Part shown: one piece after another, positions 22,041-32,745 of the stretch
Numbering within the stretch: the stretch's first letter is position 1
Layout of the letters: every line of letters starts with the position of its first letter
The notes under the pieces: model-generated
The model's database searches: none
Seen by the model: only the letters and a program-made list of their open reading frames with translations
Told to the model about the DNA's origin: nothing
Source of the DNA: Cryptomeria japonica
Taxonomy: Eukaryota; Streptophyta; Pinopsida; Cupressales; Cupressaceae
Direction of reading: 5' to 3'
Assembly: GCF_030272615.1 (NCBI RefSeq)
Contig: NC_081411.1
Coordinates: forward strand, 181,994,977 to 182,058,976
DNA: 64,000 nucleotides
Position numbers and translations under genes: made by a program

Positions 22041-23057
22041 TGTTCACCACTCGAATCATTTCGAATGATATTCCTGACACTGTTTCAAAATTCTTACAAC
22101 TGATCAGCTCAAAACATTTGACCTTGACAGATCTATCAGCTTTTATCCTCTCTAGACTGTTCAACCCTTCTAGACATAAATCAAGTTGTAGCATTCCACA
22201 CCGAGAAATGTTAACTTCTATAAGCTTTAGAAGACTACATAGTCCTGTCACACTTCTCAAATGATCACATTTGTTAACTATAATTTTTTCTAGGCAACTC
22301 AGATGTGCAAGACATAACTCATGAAGCCTTGGACATCTCGTAATATTCAATTCTACTAGCATCTTAAAATTGAATATTCCTGACACATTAATATTGCAAT
22401 TTTCGATTATTATCTTTTGCAGGCAGCTCAGATGGCCCAGATTTGTCTCCTCAAGCATAGGGCATTCACTAATGGTCAAATCTTTAAGCTCCGTAAGATC
22501 AGATGTCACTGACAAGATTTTCAGATGCTCACACTCGCTAACATTAAGACAATTCAACGTTTCAACTCTTGTTAATTGCATTTCAATAAGATTTCTCACA
22601 GAAGAGAGTTCCAAGGATTGAAGGCTAGGACAATAACTTCCGTCAACTCCAATTCTTCTTATGTTTTCTTGCTCTTTAATTACTAGATCTTCAACCATAC
22701 TCAATGGGACCTTAACCGTGGTAGACTCTGTGCCATCGTTCAATGGAACCTTAAAAGATGGAGACTCTCTGGCAGAAGTCGTAAGGACGGATCTTGAAAA
22801 TCTTGTACATGTCTTCACAATCAGTGACTTCAATTTTGACAAGTCGTGACCCTCGTTCACTTCCTTTACGACTTCCTTTTCGACTTCCTGTTGGACTTTC
22901 TTTTCCACATGAGTTAATACTCCTAAGAAATTTGGATACTCTTCTAAAAAAGTTCCATAAATCTCTAGGTTTTTCAATTCGGAGGGGGCCTGAAACTCAA
23001 AACAAATTTCTTTAAAACTTTCAGTGGCAGATGTAATCGAGAATCTACCATTGAAGA
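22041..23057 (-). pseudogene. TIR-NB-LRR gene, last LRR exon (cut by Copia D)
   Basis: Leucine-rich-repeat end of the resistance gene. From an acceptor-like CACAG before 23057 it reads FNGRFSITSATESFKEICFE and continues in frame through NLEIYGTFLEEYPNFLG. Then come about ten imperfect LRRs of the type CPSLQSLELSSVRNLIEM and LSCLQKIIIENCNINVSG, with the plant spacing LxxLxxLxxxxC. The EKKVQQEVEKEVVKEVNEG segment is charged. The protein does not end naturally: the last codons run into the LTR terminus, where reversed CTACA supplies the TAG stop at 22036. The true C-terminus has been lost. LRRs in these proteins sense ligand or effector and hold the protein inactive. Confidence 0.85.
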
Positions 23058-23236
23058 CTGTGAAAAGAATACTGTTCCTTTTAGCCTATTTATCAGATCA
23101 ATTATAATAACAGGGAAATGAAAGAATATAATAATCATGCTTACAACCTATAATATTTAAAATGATGAATATCTACCATGACATAATGGATACGTTTAAT
23201 GGTGACTTCAACTTTTTATGGTAAATAGTAACATAC

Positions 23237-23528
23237 CTCTGCATCATCCTGCCACAGTCTTTTGAAATATCCATTGCTGATTCTCAAACTGCAGATTTTG
23301 AAGTGGAATCCATGAAGGAATTCCTGGCTGTACGCTCGAACTCTCGTGTTGTGGTTGCCTTAGATACGGGTAGCAAAGCTGAAGCCATAACAAACTTGAT
23401 GACATTACTGCACAATGATCCGATTCACCTAGGAAGAATTTAACTTCAGAATTCAGGGACTTATCAAAAAACGAATGGAAACACCTTCCTTTCGTTTGAG
23501 CAATGATGTTTTCAAATCCCTTCGATTC
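23237..23528 (-). pseudogene. TIR-NB-LRR gene, first LRR exon, frameshifted
   Basis: The exon begins after an acceptor ATGCAG at about 23529 with ESKGFENIIAQTKGRCFHSF and reads on through VKFFLGESDHCA and LLWLQLCYPYLRQ to PSWIPLQNLQ. After this the reading frame must shift to continue as LRISNGYFKRLWQDDAE, ending at a GTATGT donor (23231-23236). In the unshifted frame it stops at 23244. The frameshift near 23290 lies in the gene itself and does not depend on the Copia insertions. Confidence 0.75.
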
Positions 23529-23924
23529 CTGCATTCACAGAAGTGTTAAGGGGTATAAGATTGTCTAGAAGATGATCGAGAGGATCTAGAATTTTTTTTT
23601 TCTAGAATAGTAAAACTGTTAGAAGCTGTTCATAAAAAAAAACATTCCAGTAATAGAAATCTCTGGATGCTAGAAGCTCAACTATAAAAAGGATGCTGCT
23701 CATTGCGAATCGTAGCTTGATTGAGTAAGTTGGATTGGTTGAGTAAATTAGATTGATTGAGTAAGTTGAATTGTATATATATAAGTTGGATATATATAAT
23801 ATTTCAGTAATTTCTTGTTCATTTTTATAATCTAGTCTGCCCTGTTTTTGCCCCGTTTTTACTGCTATTTCAGAATTATGTCTTTTGGACCTGTCTTTTA
23901 CAAGAAGGAATTCGTTTTAACCTG
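23529..23924 (-). other. Intron between NB-ARC and LRR exons
   Basis: No coding signal was seen. It holds a short tandem run of GATTGAGTAAGTTG-like units at about 23712-23775 and a poly-T/A stretch. The donor is uncertain; CAG/GTTAAA near 23920 fits. Confidence 0.5.
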
Positions 23925-25113
23925 AAATATGGTTCGGAACATAGTGCATTTTGGTGCACACAGAGAAATATGGAGGAACACGCTTAGCAATTTTTTAAGA
24001 TCCTGAGGACGCCACAAGCGACGAGGTTGGCTGAGTTCATTTGCCATTTCTCTCCCCAAGTCCCGCAGGTGGTCATGCACTCTCAATACAGGTACAGGAT
24101 CTTCTATTTCTTCAACGAGACACTTGTCCTTTAGTGCTTGTAGTCCATTTTGAGCACTCCATCCCGATGCCTTCCACACTCTTATGGCTATACACTTTAA
24201 CTGGTCAACAAAAAAGCATGCCATGTCCATGAAAATTTGTTTTTCCTGAGAGTCCAAAGCATCAAAGCTTATTTTAAGGCTTTTTCTTATATCTCCATGC
24301 ATTGTCCCACCCAGTTTTTGAAGCTCTGACCTCCAATAATTTTCATCTCGACCATGAACATGTCTTCCCAGAACTTGAAGAGAAAGGGGTAAGCCTCCAC
24401 ACACGCCTAAGAAGTCGTCAACAAGATCTTCATATCCACTGGCAGGATGAGGTTGAGAAAAAGCATGCCAACTAAAAAGTTGTCTGGCATCATCTTTATC
24501 CATTCCTTTTAAATGATAGCCTACATCAATTCCCTCGGCTATAAGGACCCCTACATTTCGTGTTGTAATTATAAGTAGACTATTGCCGGGCTTTTCTAGC
24601 ATAAGCTTAATTGATAGAGCATCTAACTGTTCTAGGTGATCAATATCGTCTAGAACAAGTAGGAAATTACAAGAAGTGCTTCTTTCTATACAATTACAAA
24701 TACGGCTTGATCCTTCCTTTGTACTATGAAAACTCAAATCTTTTTCACCGAAGAGATCTTTAAGGAGTTTCATTTGTAATGAAGGTAAATTACATCTAAC
24801 CGAGGCTTCCCGGACATCAAATAGAAAACAAGCTCGAGAATATTGTTGACGCTTACTGTTGAACAACTCTTGCGAAAGAGTTGTTTTACCTACTCCGCCC
24901 ATTCCGAAGATGCCAACAATCTTAACCTTCCCTTCCTCTTCCTTATTCATTCCACAGTAGATTTCAAAATCTTGAACAAGATTATGAAGGCATCTCCTTT
25001 CAAAATCTTGTACAAGCTTGTCAAGTGCTACTGGATATTTTGCAACATGCAAAGGCTTTATCCTCTGTACTTCCCTTTGGACTGCTGATAGTATGCTTTT
25101 ATGGTCACCGATA
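23898..25113 (-). pseudogene. TIR-NB-LRR gene, NB-ARC exon (open)
   Basis: Nucleotide-binding switch of a plant immune receptor. The exon starts at 25113 after an acceptor CTAAAG and joins in frame with the TIR exon (NSN/IGDHKSILSAVQREVQRI). Counting from Met at 25052, it has a P-loop GIFGMGGVGKTT at 47-58, kinase-2 FLLVLDDID at 130-138, RNBS-B LLIITTRN at 159-166, CGGLPLSLQVLG at 218-229 and the MHD position as VHD at 325-327. The final Asp of LLVLDDID is typical of the TIR class (the CC class has Trp). The frame is fully open to 23898, and the exon probably ends at about 23925. Normally it would bind ADP/ATP in the cytoplasm or nucleus. A short repeat, LVQDFE twice in 20 residues, lies just before the P-loop. 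Confidence 0.9.
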
Positions 25114-25233
25114 CTTTAGCAAAAAAAAAATTGAATTGAGATAAGAAATAAATTTTAGTTACCAAATGCAACATATTTTATTTACAAATGCAATGGAATA
25201 AAAGAGAGGCGAATGCAAACAAAGACAACTTAC
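25114..25233 (-). other. Intron between TIR and NB-ARC exons
   Basis: Donor GTAAGT (25228-25233, read on the minus strand) and acceptor CTAAAG (ending at 25114), 120 bp, AT-rich with a long T run before the acceptor. Splicing keeps frame. An intron at the TIR/NB-ARC junction is usual in plant TIR-NB-LRR genes. Confidence 0.8.
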
Positions 25234-25575
25234 TTGGAATTATTTATTTCGTAACCTCTGGTGAATGAAATAGATTGGAGGGCTTCCTTCCACTGCTTAA
25301 GCTTGTCTAGGTACCTGGATTTATTTTGGTATTGAATGAATGCATCAGCGTAGACTCGCTTTTCTACATGGCGCAGTGCCCAGGGTTCCACCTCATAAAA
25401 CACAGGAATAATCTTAGCTGGGCTGTGTAACATGAGAACTAGCTCCGCCAAACACCAAGGGGACTCTGCATATCCTTTTGAGAAGATAGCGATGTGAATA
25501 GCAGCTGAGCGAATTGCGGTCTCGATGGTCGAAGGAAACGAATGGCCAAGTTCCATCTCTTCCGAATCAAGAAAA
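25234..25575 (-). pseudogene. TIR-NB-LRR gene, second half of TIR exon
   Basis: This continues the TIR domain from the other side of Copia C: LDSEEMELGHSFPSTIETAI, then AAIHIAIFSKGYAESPWCLA with the conserved SxxYAxSxWCLxEL motif, then KIIPVFYEVEPWALRH (the usual VDPSxVR is altered to VEPWALR). It ends at a GTAAGT donor next to 25234. Bases 25571-25575 (GAAAA) are the left copy of the Copia C target duplication. TIR domains of this class act as NAD-cleaving signalling domains. The usual catalytic Glu would fall in the SPWCLAEL region and appears present. Confidence 0.9.
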
Positions 25576-26058
25576 TGCTGATAAGTGATGCTGCTTTAGC
25601 ATGCAGCTCCATGCAACTTCAGTTTGGACACGAAGCTATCCATTCATCACCATGCATAAGCTATATTTAGTTAATAGTTTTTTTTTGTTTATTCATGCAA
25701 ATGAAGCATGCACTCCAGCATGCATGAATCCTTAGGACTATTTTTAGTTTTGCTTTTTGCATGAGTTTGTTTTTAGTAAATAAAGCATGTTGTGCATGCA
25801 CTTATTGTATTCTTAATTTAGGGAGTAGTTTTTTTTTTTTTAGTTTGAGAGCCTTAGTAGCTTTCCATGCAAAGCTAGGAATATATTTAAAACTGCAGTT
25901 ATTATTTATTCTTCTAGACTACAAATTCTTTATATATACAGCCTCTATGTAATTTTTTAATTAAGCTTCAATAAAGATATTGGTGTTTTCTTCTTTTTGT
26001 TGTTATTGTTTGCTAATCAGTTGGTTCAGAGAGGATAGGTCAGGTTCAAAATTCTACA
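25576..26058 (+). repeat. 5' LTR of Copia element C
   Basis: 483 bp, TGCTGATAAG...TTCTACA. It contains a TATA-like box (CTTTATATATACAG, near 25928) and AATAAA near 25970, the expected promoter and polyadenylation signals of an LTR. The third base C differs from T in the 3' LTR, but TG...CA ends are kept. Confidence 0.95.
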
Positions 26059-26060
26059 AG

Positions 26061-26072
26061 TGGTATCAGAGC
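26061..26072 (+). promoter_or_regulatory. Primer binding site, initiator-Met tRNA
   Basis: TGGTATCAGAGC starts two bases after the 5' LTR. It is the standard minus-strand primer site of plant Copia elements. Confidence 0.95.
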
Positions 26073-26127
26073 AGGTAAAATTGTTTTGGGTTAAAGTTTT
26101 ATTGTTGGAATTTCGCCAAAGTTAATC

Positions 26128-29100
26128 ATGTCGAATTCTAACCATATGCCTATTCCAGAATTTGATGGGAATGATTATGATTATTGGTGCATTAAGATGC
26201 TGACCTTTTTGATTGGAAAAGATTTGTGGGAGATTATTGAATCAGGTTATGAAGAGCCAACTGATTGGAATGCCCTTACAGCCAATGAAAGAACAACAAG
26301 AAAGGAAGCAAGGAAAAAGAATGCTCAAGCTTTGTTTCACATTCAGATAGCTCTTGATAAGAGCTTATTTCCAAGAATATCAGGAGCAACAACTGCCAAA
26401 GATGCCTGGAAGACTCTACAAGAAGCTTACCAGGGTAGTGATCAAGTTAAAGTGGTCAAGCTTCAGACATTGAAGCGAGAGTTCGAGAATTTGAAGATGC
26501 AAGAAGCTGAAAGTATAAGTGATTATTGTGTCAGAGTCAAAGATGTGGTCAATAAAATGGCTACACTTGGAGAAATTGTAAGCAATGAAGTTTTGATAAA
26601 AAAGGTGTTGAGATCTTTGACACCCAGATGGAATCACGTAGCAATAATCATAGAAGAAAGCAAGGATTTGACAAAACTACAGTTTGATCAACTGGTTGGA
26701 TCCTTGATGTCTCATGAAGAAAGATTGAAAGATTCTTTTGAAGGTGTAGAGAAAGCATTTTCCTCTAAATTGCTAATCACAAAAAATGAAGATGCAAGCA
26801 GCAATAGTGCCAAAATCAATCAAGGCCAAGGTAAAGGGCAAAGCCAAAATTCTTCAAGAGGCAGAGGAAGAGGTGGCTCAAGAGGAAGAGGTAGAGGTAG
26901 ATTTGATAAGAGAAATGTTCACTGTTACCATTGTAATAGGTATGGCCACTTTGAAAGAGAATGCAGATTGAAAGAAGGTAAAAGTGCTAACTATGCTCAA
27001 GAAAGTAGTGACAATCCTCCTGATCACTTATTTTTATCTTATGCCAAGGGTGAAAATACTAGTAAAGATGTTTGGTACCTAGATTCTGGATGCTCTAACC
27101 ATATGATAGGGAATGAGAAGTTGTTCTCAACAAAGGATGGAAGTTTCAAATCCAAGATCCAGCTTGGTGATGATAAATCATTGGAGGTTGCTGCCAAAGG
27201 AGCTATGGAGGTCCAAACAAAAGAAGGTATAAAGAGTATTCATGATATTTATTATACTCCACAATTGAAGCACAATTTGTTAAGTGTTGGGCAGCTATGT
27301 GAGAAAAATTATAAAGTAGTCTTTGAGAATAAGACTTGTACTATCTATGATAAGAATAAGGATAATAGGGTGATCACTGTTGTTCCTATGACAAGAAATA
27401 GGATGTTCCCCTTGAGGTTTGGTGAACATAACAACAGTTTGGCAAATATGGCTTATGAGGATTCAAGTTGGTTATGGCATCTCAGGTGTGGGCATTTAAA
27501 TTTTCATAGTTTGAAGTTTCTAACCTCACATGCATTAGTTTCTGGTTTGCCCAAGGTTGAGGAACACAAGGAGGTTTGTGAAGGTTGTGCTAAAGGAAAG
27601 CATGCAAGAGAAAAGTTTCCAAAGGGCAATGCATGCAGGGCTCATCACCCACTTCAGCTTGTTTATTCAGATATATGTGGTCCTATGCAGACTAAGAGTT
27701 TGGGTAAGTCATCATATTTCATCACTTTTATTGATGATTACTCATGAAATTGTTGGGTATATTTTTTGAAGGCCAAAGATGAAGCCTTGGATACATTCAA
27801 GAAGTTTAAAGCCCTTGTGGAAAATGAGAAAGGGTGCAAGATCAAATGTTTAAGGACTGATCATGGAGGAGAATTTTGCTCAAAGGCTTTCCAAAATTAT
27901 TATGATTTTAATGGCATCAAGAGGCAACTTACTACTGCATACACACCTCAACAGAATGGAATAGCTGAAAGGAAGAATCGTACTATGGTTGAAATGGCAA
28001 GGTGCATGTTACAAACCAAGGGATTCAACAATTCTTATTGGGGAGATGGAGTTGCTACAGTGGTGTACATCCTCAACCGTAGCCCCACCAGTACACTAGA
28101 AAAGATGTCTCCTTATGAAGCTTGGTATGGTAAAAGGCCTAATGTTAATCATTTCAAAGTTTTTGGTTGTTTGGCTTATGTGCATGTACCAGATCAGAAT
28201 AGACAGAAGTTAGATGCAAAGAGTGAGTCATGTATTTTTATTGGGTATAGTGAGAAAAGCAAGGCTTATAGATTGTATAATCCCCTCACTAACAAGCTTA
28301 TTTTCTCAAGAGATGTGATTTTTGATGAAAGGGGAGTTTATGGTCATAAAAAAGGCCATGTTGAGAAGCCAAAATCTATTTTGAATGATGATATAATTGC
28401 TGATATTGATCATGAGCAGCCAACTAATGTTTCTATATCCAATGGTTTAACTCCACCAAGCAACCCTTCATCAAGTTCTTTAGTACCAAGTTCAAGTCCA
28501 TCTTCTTCTCCAAGTTCTACAAGGAAAGTAAGGAGATTGAGTGATATCTACCAGAAGAGTGGAAATCAAGTACATGAAGAAAACCCAGTAGGTGAAACAG
28601 TGAATTTTGCTTTATTAGCCAAGGCTGATTTTGAACCATCATGTTTTAAAGATGCATGTACTAATGAGGTTTGGATGAAAGCCATGGAAGAAGAGATGGA
28701 TTCCATTCACAAAAATGATACTTGGGAGTTAACAGAATTTCCACATGACAAAAAAAGGATTGGCACCAAATGGGTCTACAAGACCAAATTTAACAGTGAT
28801 GGGAGTGTTTAAAGACACAAAGCGAGATTAGTTGCTAAAGGCTTCACACAAAAGTATGGAATTGATTATGAAGAGACATTTGCACCAGTAGCAAGACAAG
28901 AGACCATAAGAATGCTGATTTCATTAGCAGCTGAAAAGAAGTGGAGCATACATCATATGGACGTGAAAAGTGCCTTCTTGAATGGGTACTTAGAAGAGGA
29001 AGTATATGTGGAGCAGCCACAAGGTTTTGAAGTGGAAGGAAAAGATAATTATGTCTACAAGTTGAAGAAGGCTTTGTATGGCCTCAAGCAAGCACCAAGA

Positions 29101-30183
29101 GCGTGGTATGCCAGGATTGATGGATACTTTCAGGAGAATGGCTTCCAGAGAAGTAAGAGTGATCCTACCCTATACTACAAACAAGAAGGTACTGATATTC
29201 TCATCATAAGTTTGTATGTTGATGATCTTTTGTATATGGGTAGTAGTTTTAAGATGAAAGATGAATTCAAAGCTGCTATGATGAAAGAATTTGAGATGAA
29301 AGATCTTGGTCTAATGAAATATTTTCTAGGAATGGAGGTTTATCAAAGTAAGGATAAGATTTTCATTTGTCAAACAAAGTATGCACAGGATATGCTAAAG
29401 AAATTTAATATGACTGATTGTAACCCTACCTCCACTCCAAGTGCTCATGGAGTTTTTTTATGTAGAGATGATGGTGTTGATTTAGTTGATGAGACAACTT
29501 ACAGAAGTATTGTGGGGAGCTTGATGTTTCTAACCCACATGAGGCCAGATATTGCTTATTCAGTTTCACTTGTTTCAAGGTATATGACAAATCCATCTGA
29601 AATACATATGAAGGCAGCCAAAAGGATTTTGAGCTATGTGAAAGGGAATTTAAGTTTTGGTATTCATTACTACTCTTCTGAAAAGTTCAATCTTGTAGGC
29701 TTTAGTGATTTAGATTGGGGAGGGAGTATAGATGACCGTAAATCTACATCTGGAAATTGTTTTTCTTTTGGTTCTGGTTTGATTACCTGGAGCTCAAAAA
29801 AATAAAGTATTGTTGCTCTCTCATCTACAAAAGCGGAGTATGTTGCAATTACCTCAGCAGGTACACAAGCTCTTTGGCTCAGAAAAGTTTTGGAAGAAAT
29901 TGGAGAAAAACAAATTCAGCCTACAGTAATTTATTGTGACAATGTGAGTGCCATCAAGTTAGCTAAGAATCCGGTTCATCACAGCAGAACTAAGCATTTT
30001 GATTTGAAATATCACTTCATACGAGATTTGGTGCAAAAGAAGGATGTTGAATTGAAGCACATCAACACTCAGGATCAGCTAGCAGATATATTCACCAAAG
30101 CGGTTGCGAAAGCTCAGTTTATAGCTCTACGAGATAAGATTGTCAGCCCTCTCAGCATCAAGGGGGAGTATGTTGATAAGTGA
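26128..30183 (+). pseudogene. Copia C gag-pol polyprotein with three stops
   Basis: About 1,350 codons in a single frame. Gag (26128 on) begins MSNSNHMPIPEFDGNDYDYW, a UBN2/DUF4219-type capsid, followed by an RG-rich stretch and the zinc knuckle CYHCNRYGHFEREC. The protease has WYLDSGCSNHM, with the catalytic DSG near 27078. Integrase shows CEGCAKGKH, FIDDYS, RTDHGGEF and AERKN. RT (about 28720-29450) shows [20 protein letters not shown] and the YVDDLLYMG active site. RNase H follows, ending LADIFTKAVAKAQF. In-frame stops lie at 27745 (TGA; D has CGA), 28810 (TAA; D has GAA) and 29803 (TAA; D has CAA). The open stretches are 26128-27747, 27766-28812, 28912-29805 and 29890-30183. All catalytic motifs survive, but no full polyprotein can be made. 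Confidence 0.95.
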
Positions 30184-30654
30184 TGCTGCTCTAGCATGCA
30201 GCTCCATGCAACTCCAGTTTGGACATGAAGCTATCCATTCATCACCATGCATAAGCTATTTTTAGTTAATAGTTTTTTTTTTGTTTATTCATGCAAATGA
30301 AGCACGCACTCCAGCATGCATGAATCCTTAGGACTATTTTTAGTTTTGCTTTTTGCATAAGTTTGTTTTTAGTAAATAAAGCATGTTGTGCATGCACTTA
30401 TTGTATTCTTAATTTAGGGAGTAGTTTGCTTTTTTTAAGTTTGAGAGCCTTAGTAGCTTTCCATGCAAAGCTAGGAATATATTTAGAACTGCAGTTATTA
30501 TTTATTCTTCTAGACTACAAATTCTTTATATATACAGCCTCTATGTAATTTTTTAATTAAGCTTCAATAAAGATATTGTTGTTTTCTTCTTTTTATTGTT
30601 ATTGTTTGCTAATCAGTTGGTTCAGAGACGATAGGTCAGGTTCAAAATTCTACA
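30171..30654 (+). repeat. 3' LTR of Copia element C
   Basis: 484 bp, TGTTGATAAG...TTCTACA, immediately after the polypurine tract and followed by the target duplication GAAAA. It aligns with the 5' LTR end to end with scattered transitions. Confidence 0.95.
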
Positions 30655-30856
30655 GAAAAGCCCTTATTCCCAATTCCTTAAGGGAATTGTAGAGTGGAAG
30701 AGCCAGGGAATATTTGGAATCGGGACCTCTGTGATTGATGAAAACATCATACAATGTTGTTGATCCTGAAACCATTTTCCTTATGCCCTCAGGTTCAATT
30801 CCTGAGAAAGCATGATATTCATCTTTTTGTTGTGGGGACGATGAAGATGATGCCAT
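30655..30856 (-). pseudogene. TIR-NB-LRR gene, start and first half of TIR exon
   Basis: It begins MASSSSSPQQKDEYHAFSGI with Met at 30856. The TIR domain opens YDVFINHRGPDSKYSLALPL and goes on to KELGIRAF, where Copia C breaks it. DVFINHRGPD is the TIR-1 motif. Removing C and one GAAAA copy joins ...GIRAF to LDSEEMELG in frame, so the two pieces are one exon. The start is chosen because the Ser-rich leader before TIR is common and no coding signal is seen upstream. Confidence 0.9.
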
Positions 30857-32135
30857 TGATCGCAGCTCAAACCTTTGTAATTCGTTGAATGATATGTGAG
30901 AAAGAGCAAGAGCAGATACAGTTGCACAAGATCAGAGTTAGCGTAGATATAATAAAAATCAGAGCTGTTGCAGGCAGGTTCTTTCCTCGGAAGAACAAGG
31001 AAAAGCATTTGGAAAATACCTAGAAACAGATCAGACTTTTACAAAGAGTAAATTGAGTTTGATTCAAAGTAGAAACAAACAATCAACGTTAGTGTGTGGG
31101 AATGCCTGGCTTTGTTGTCCACTCACACATAGCGACAACAGGTAATTTTGAAATTCTGCAATAGGGGTTTCCGTGTGGGGTTCAATTCCCGGGTATATGC
31201 CGTTGATATTTTTGTTTTTTGGCCAACCAGTTTAATTTGGATTATTAATAATCACCTTCACTTGTCTCTCCAAAATCTCCCCTCTAGTTAAAATGAGACT
31301 AAACATGCTAATCGTTAGCAGTAACCGTGCGGTGAGAAACACAATATGAGGGCATGTGACTATTAAATTCCATAGAAAGACTTAGGTAACTATTTATTTT
31401 TATTTTTCAAATTTATTTCGTGTCTATGCCTTCAATAACAATTCATTGATCATTTTTAAATAGTTAACTGTGGTTTAGGTATATGACTTCTTGAGCAGAA
31501 AGGTTATCGTCATTCGTACAACACACGTCAAATTTTTGAAAAAAGCTGTTCACATTACATCTCCCCAACGCTCTAACTTAACTTTTAAATTTTTCAAGTA
31601 TTACTCTTCTTCCATTAAAACTCTATCGTAGTATAAAGGAAAGAAAGTGCTTGCACGCATCTTTCACGTCAATACTACCCTACAGTAAATTCTTGGCTTT
31701 CAGATTTGTTGTTTGTCTTGTATTTTTCCTGTATACAACAGACGAAAACAAATGGTTTGACATGATTGAAAAAAATTAGCAACATCCTCTTCATGGTTTG
31801 TTTATATACTCGATAAAATTATGGACTATAAATAGATGGAGTATAGTGCCCCTAACTTCCTCCCTAGGAAGAAAGGAAGCTATCGTGTTGCTAAACTGGT
31901 GCGTGTGAATTGCTAGCAACGTGCATGGCTATTATTCAAACTTTGAAATGTTTGTATTATTAGAGACAAATCACATGGCTGACTATTCTACCGTGACTCT
32001 TTCCTTCATACAAATTATCTCCTACATTTCCTTCATCGCATTTTTTATCCTTCAAGTTAATAGCATGGTGTAGAAGAGGGAAACCGCATGCAAGATTCAT
32101 AGAAATACGGTGACAGCGTCTCAAATCATATGTTT
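30857..32135. other. 5' flank of the resistance gene
   Basis: Probably promoter and leader of the minus-strand gene at first, then spacer. Two stretches have diverged relatives elsewhere in the window: about 31300-31690 resembles 11090-11230, and about 31830-31890 (AGATGGAGT.TAGTG.CCCC) resembles 35895-35935. A GGTTCAATTCCCGGG box at about 31179 resembles a tRNA B box, but no tRNA can be folded around it. Confidence 0.4.
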
Positions 32136-32139
32136 TTCA

Positions 32140-32745
32140 TAGAATTATTTTGCATCTACTATTCCTGAGAATTGGAGATGGCTCCTTGATTTAGGTGCAT
32201 CTCATCATATGGCATCTTCTATGGATATGTTCTATTTTTTTTTAACCTTGTAGTTTACTATTATTTTGATGGATAACAATACTTACATGACGGTTTGTGC
32301 AAAAGGTTAGATATTGATATGGTAGTGGTATCTTTTAGTGATGTTCTTTGTGAATCTTCCTTGACCACTAATCTCCTTTCAGTTTATCAAATTACTCATG
32401 ATGCACAAGGTAAGATAGTTGAGTTCATTCTTGATTATATATACATTAGGGATATGTAGACTAGAGATAAAATTGCTATAGGGGTGGTGGATCATTCATC
32501 TTGATTATATTTATTTTCTAATTTTTCTCTTGATGATGATGTTCATTTGATTGATATTCACACTCTCCCACCAATTATGAATCATGTTTGTGAGAAGTTT
32601 GGTCACTTGAATCTTAGTGCTCTTGAGACTAGTGTTGAGCTTCCTCCTCCTACATTTCCTTTTTGAGATTAAATTTCTTCTATTCATCAGGTTGATAATA
32701 GTTTTTCAGATTTACTTTCTGGGATGAGTATTTGGCAAGTATTTT
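32140..32745 (+). pseudogene. Ancient Copia protease/GAG-preintegrase remnant
   Basis: In broken frames it reads WRWLLDLGASHHMASSMDMF (protease; the catalytic DSG has become DLG), then SFSDVLCESSLTTNLLSVYQ, YIRDM, AIGVVDHSS, a stop, then LYLFSNFSL, and LPPIMNHVCEKFGHLNL. Order and wording match the Copia protease followed by the GAG-preintegrase domain. There are several stops, and no LTR was seen. It is a different and much older family than C and D. Confidence 0.65.

Larger units (their letters stand above)
25576..30654 (+). mobile_element. Ty1/Copia element C, full-length, inside the TIR exon
   Basis: Full-length LTR retrotransposon of 5,079 bp, flanked by GAAAA at 25571-25575 and 30655-30659. 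LTRs are 25576-26058 and 30171-30654. A PBS matching plant initiator-Met tRNA (TGGTATCAGAGC) sits at 26061-26072, and a polypurine tract (AGGGGGAG) near 30161. The single gag-pol frame is interrupted by three stops. The two LTRs differ at a modest number of sites (roughly a dozen or more by eye), so the insertion is not brand new. It interrupts the TIR exon of the resistance gene in the opposite orientation. Confidence 0.97.

Noticed and set aside
24041-25088. Plus-strand open frames within the NB-ARC exon
   Set aside because: They are shadows of the minus-strand NB-ARC coding sequence, which carries all the motifs.
22041-30856. Functional TIR-NB-LRR resistance gene
   Set aside because: A Copia element in the TIR exon, a frameshift in the first LRR exon and a lost C-terminus rule out a normal product.
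31165-31195. Possible tRNA gene (GGTTCAATTCCCGGG B box)
   Set aside because: No acceptor stem, anticodon arm or proper A box could be placed upstream.
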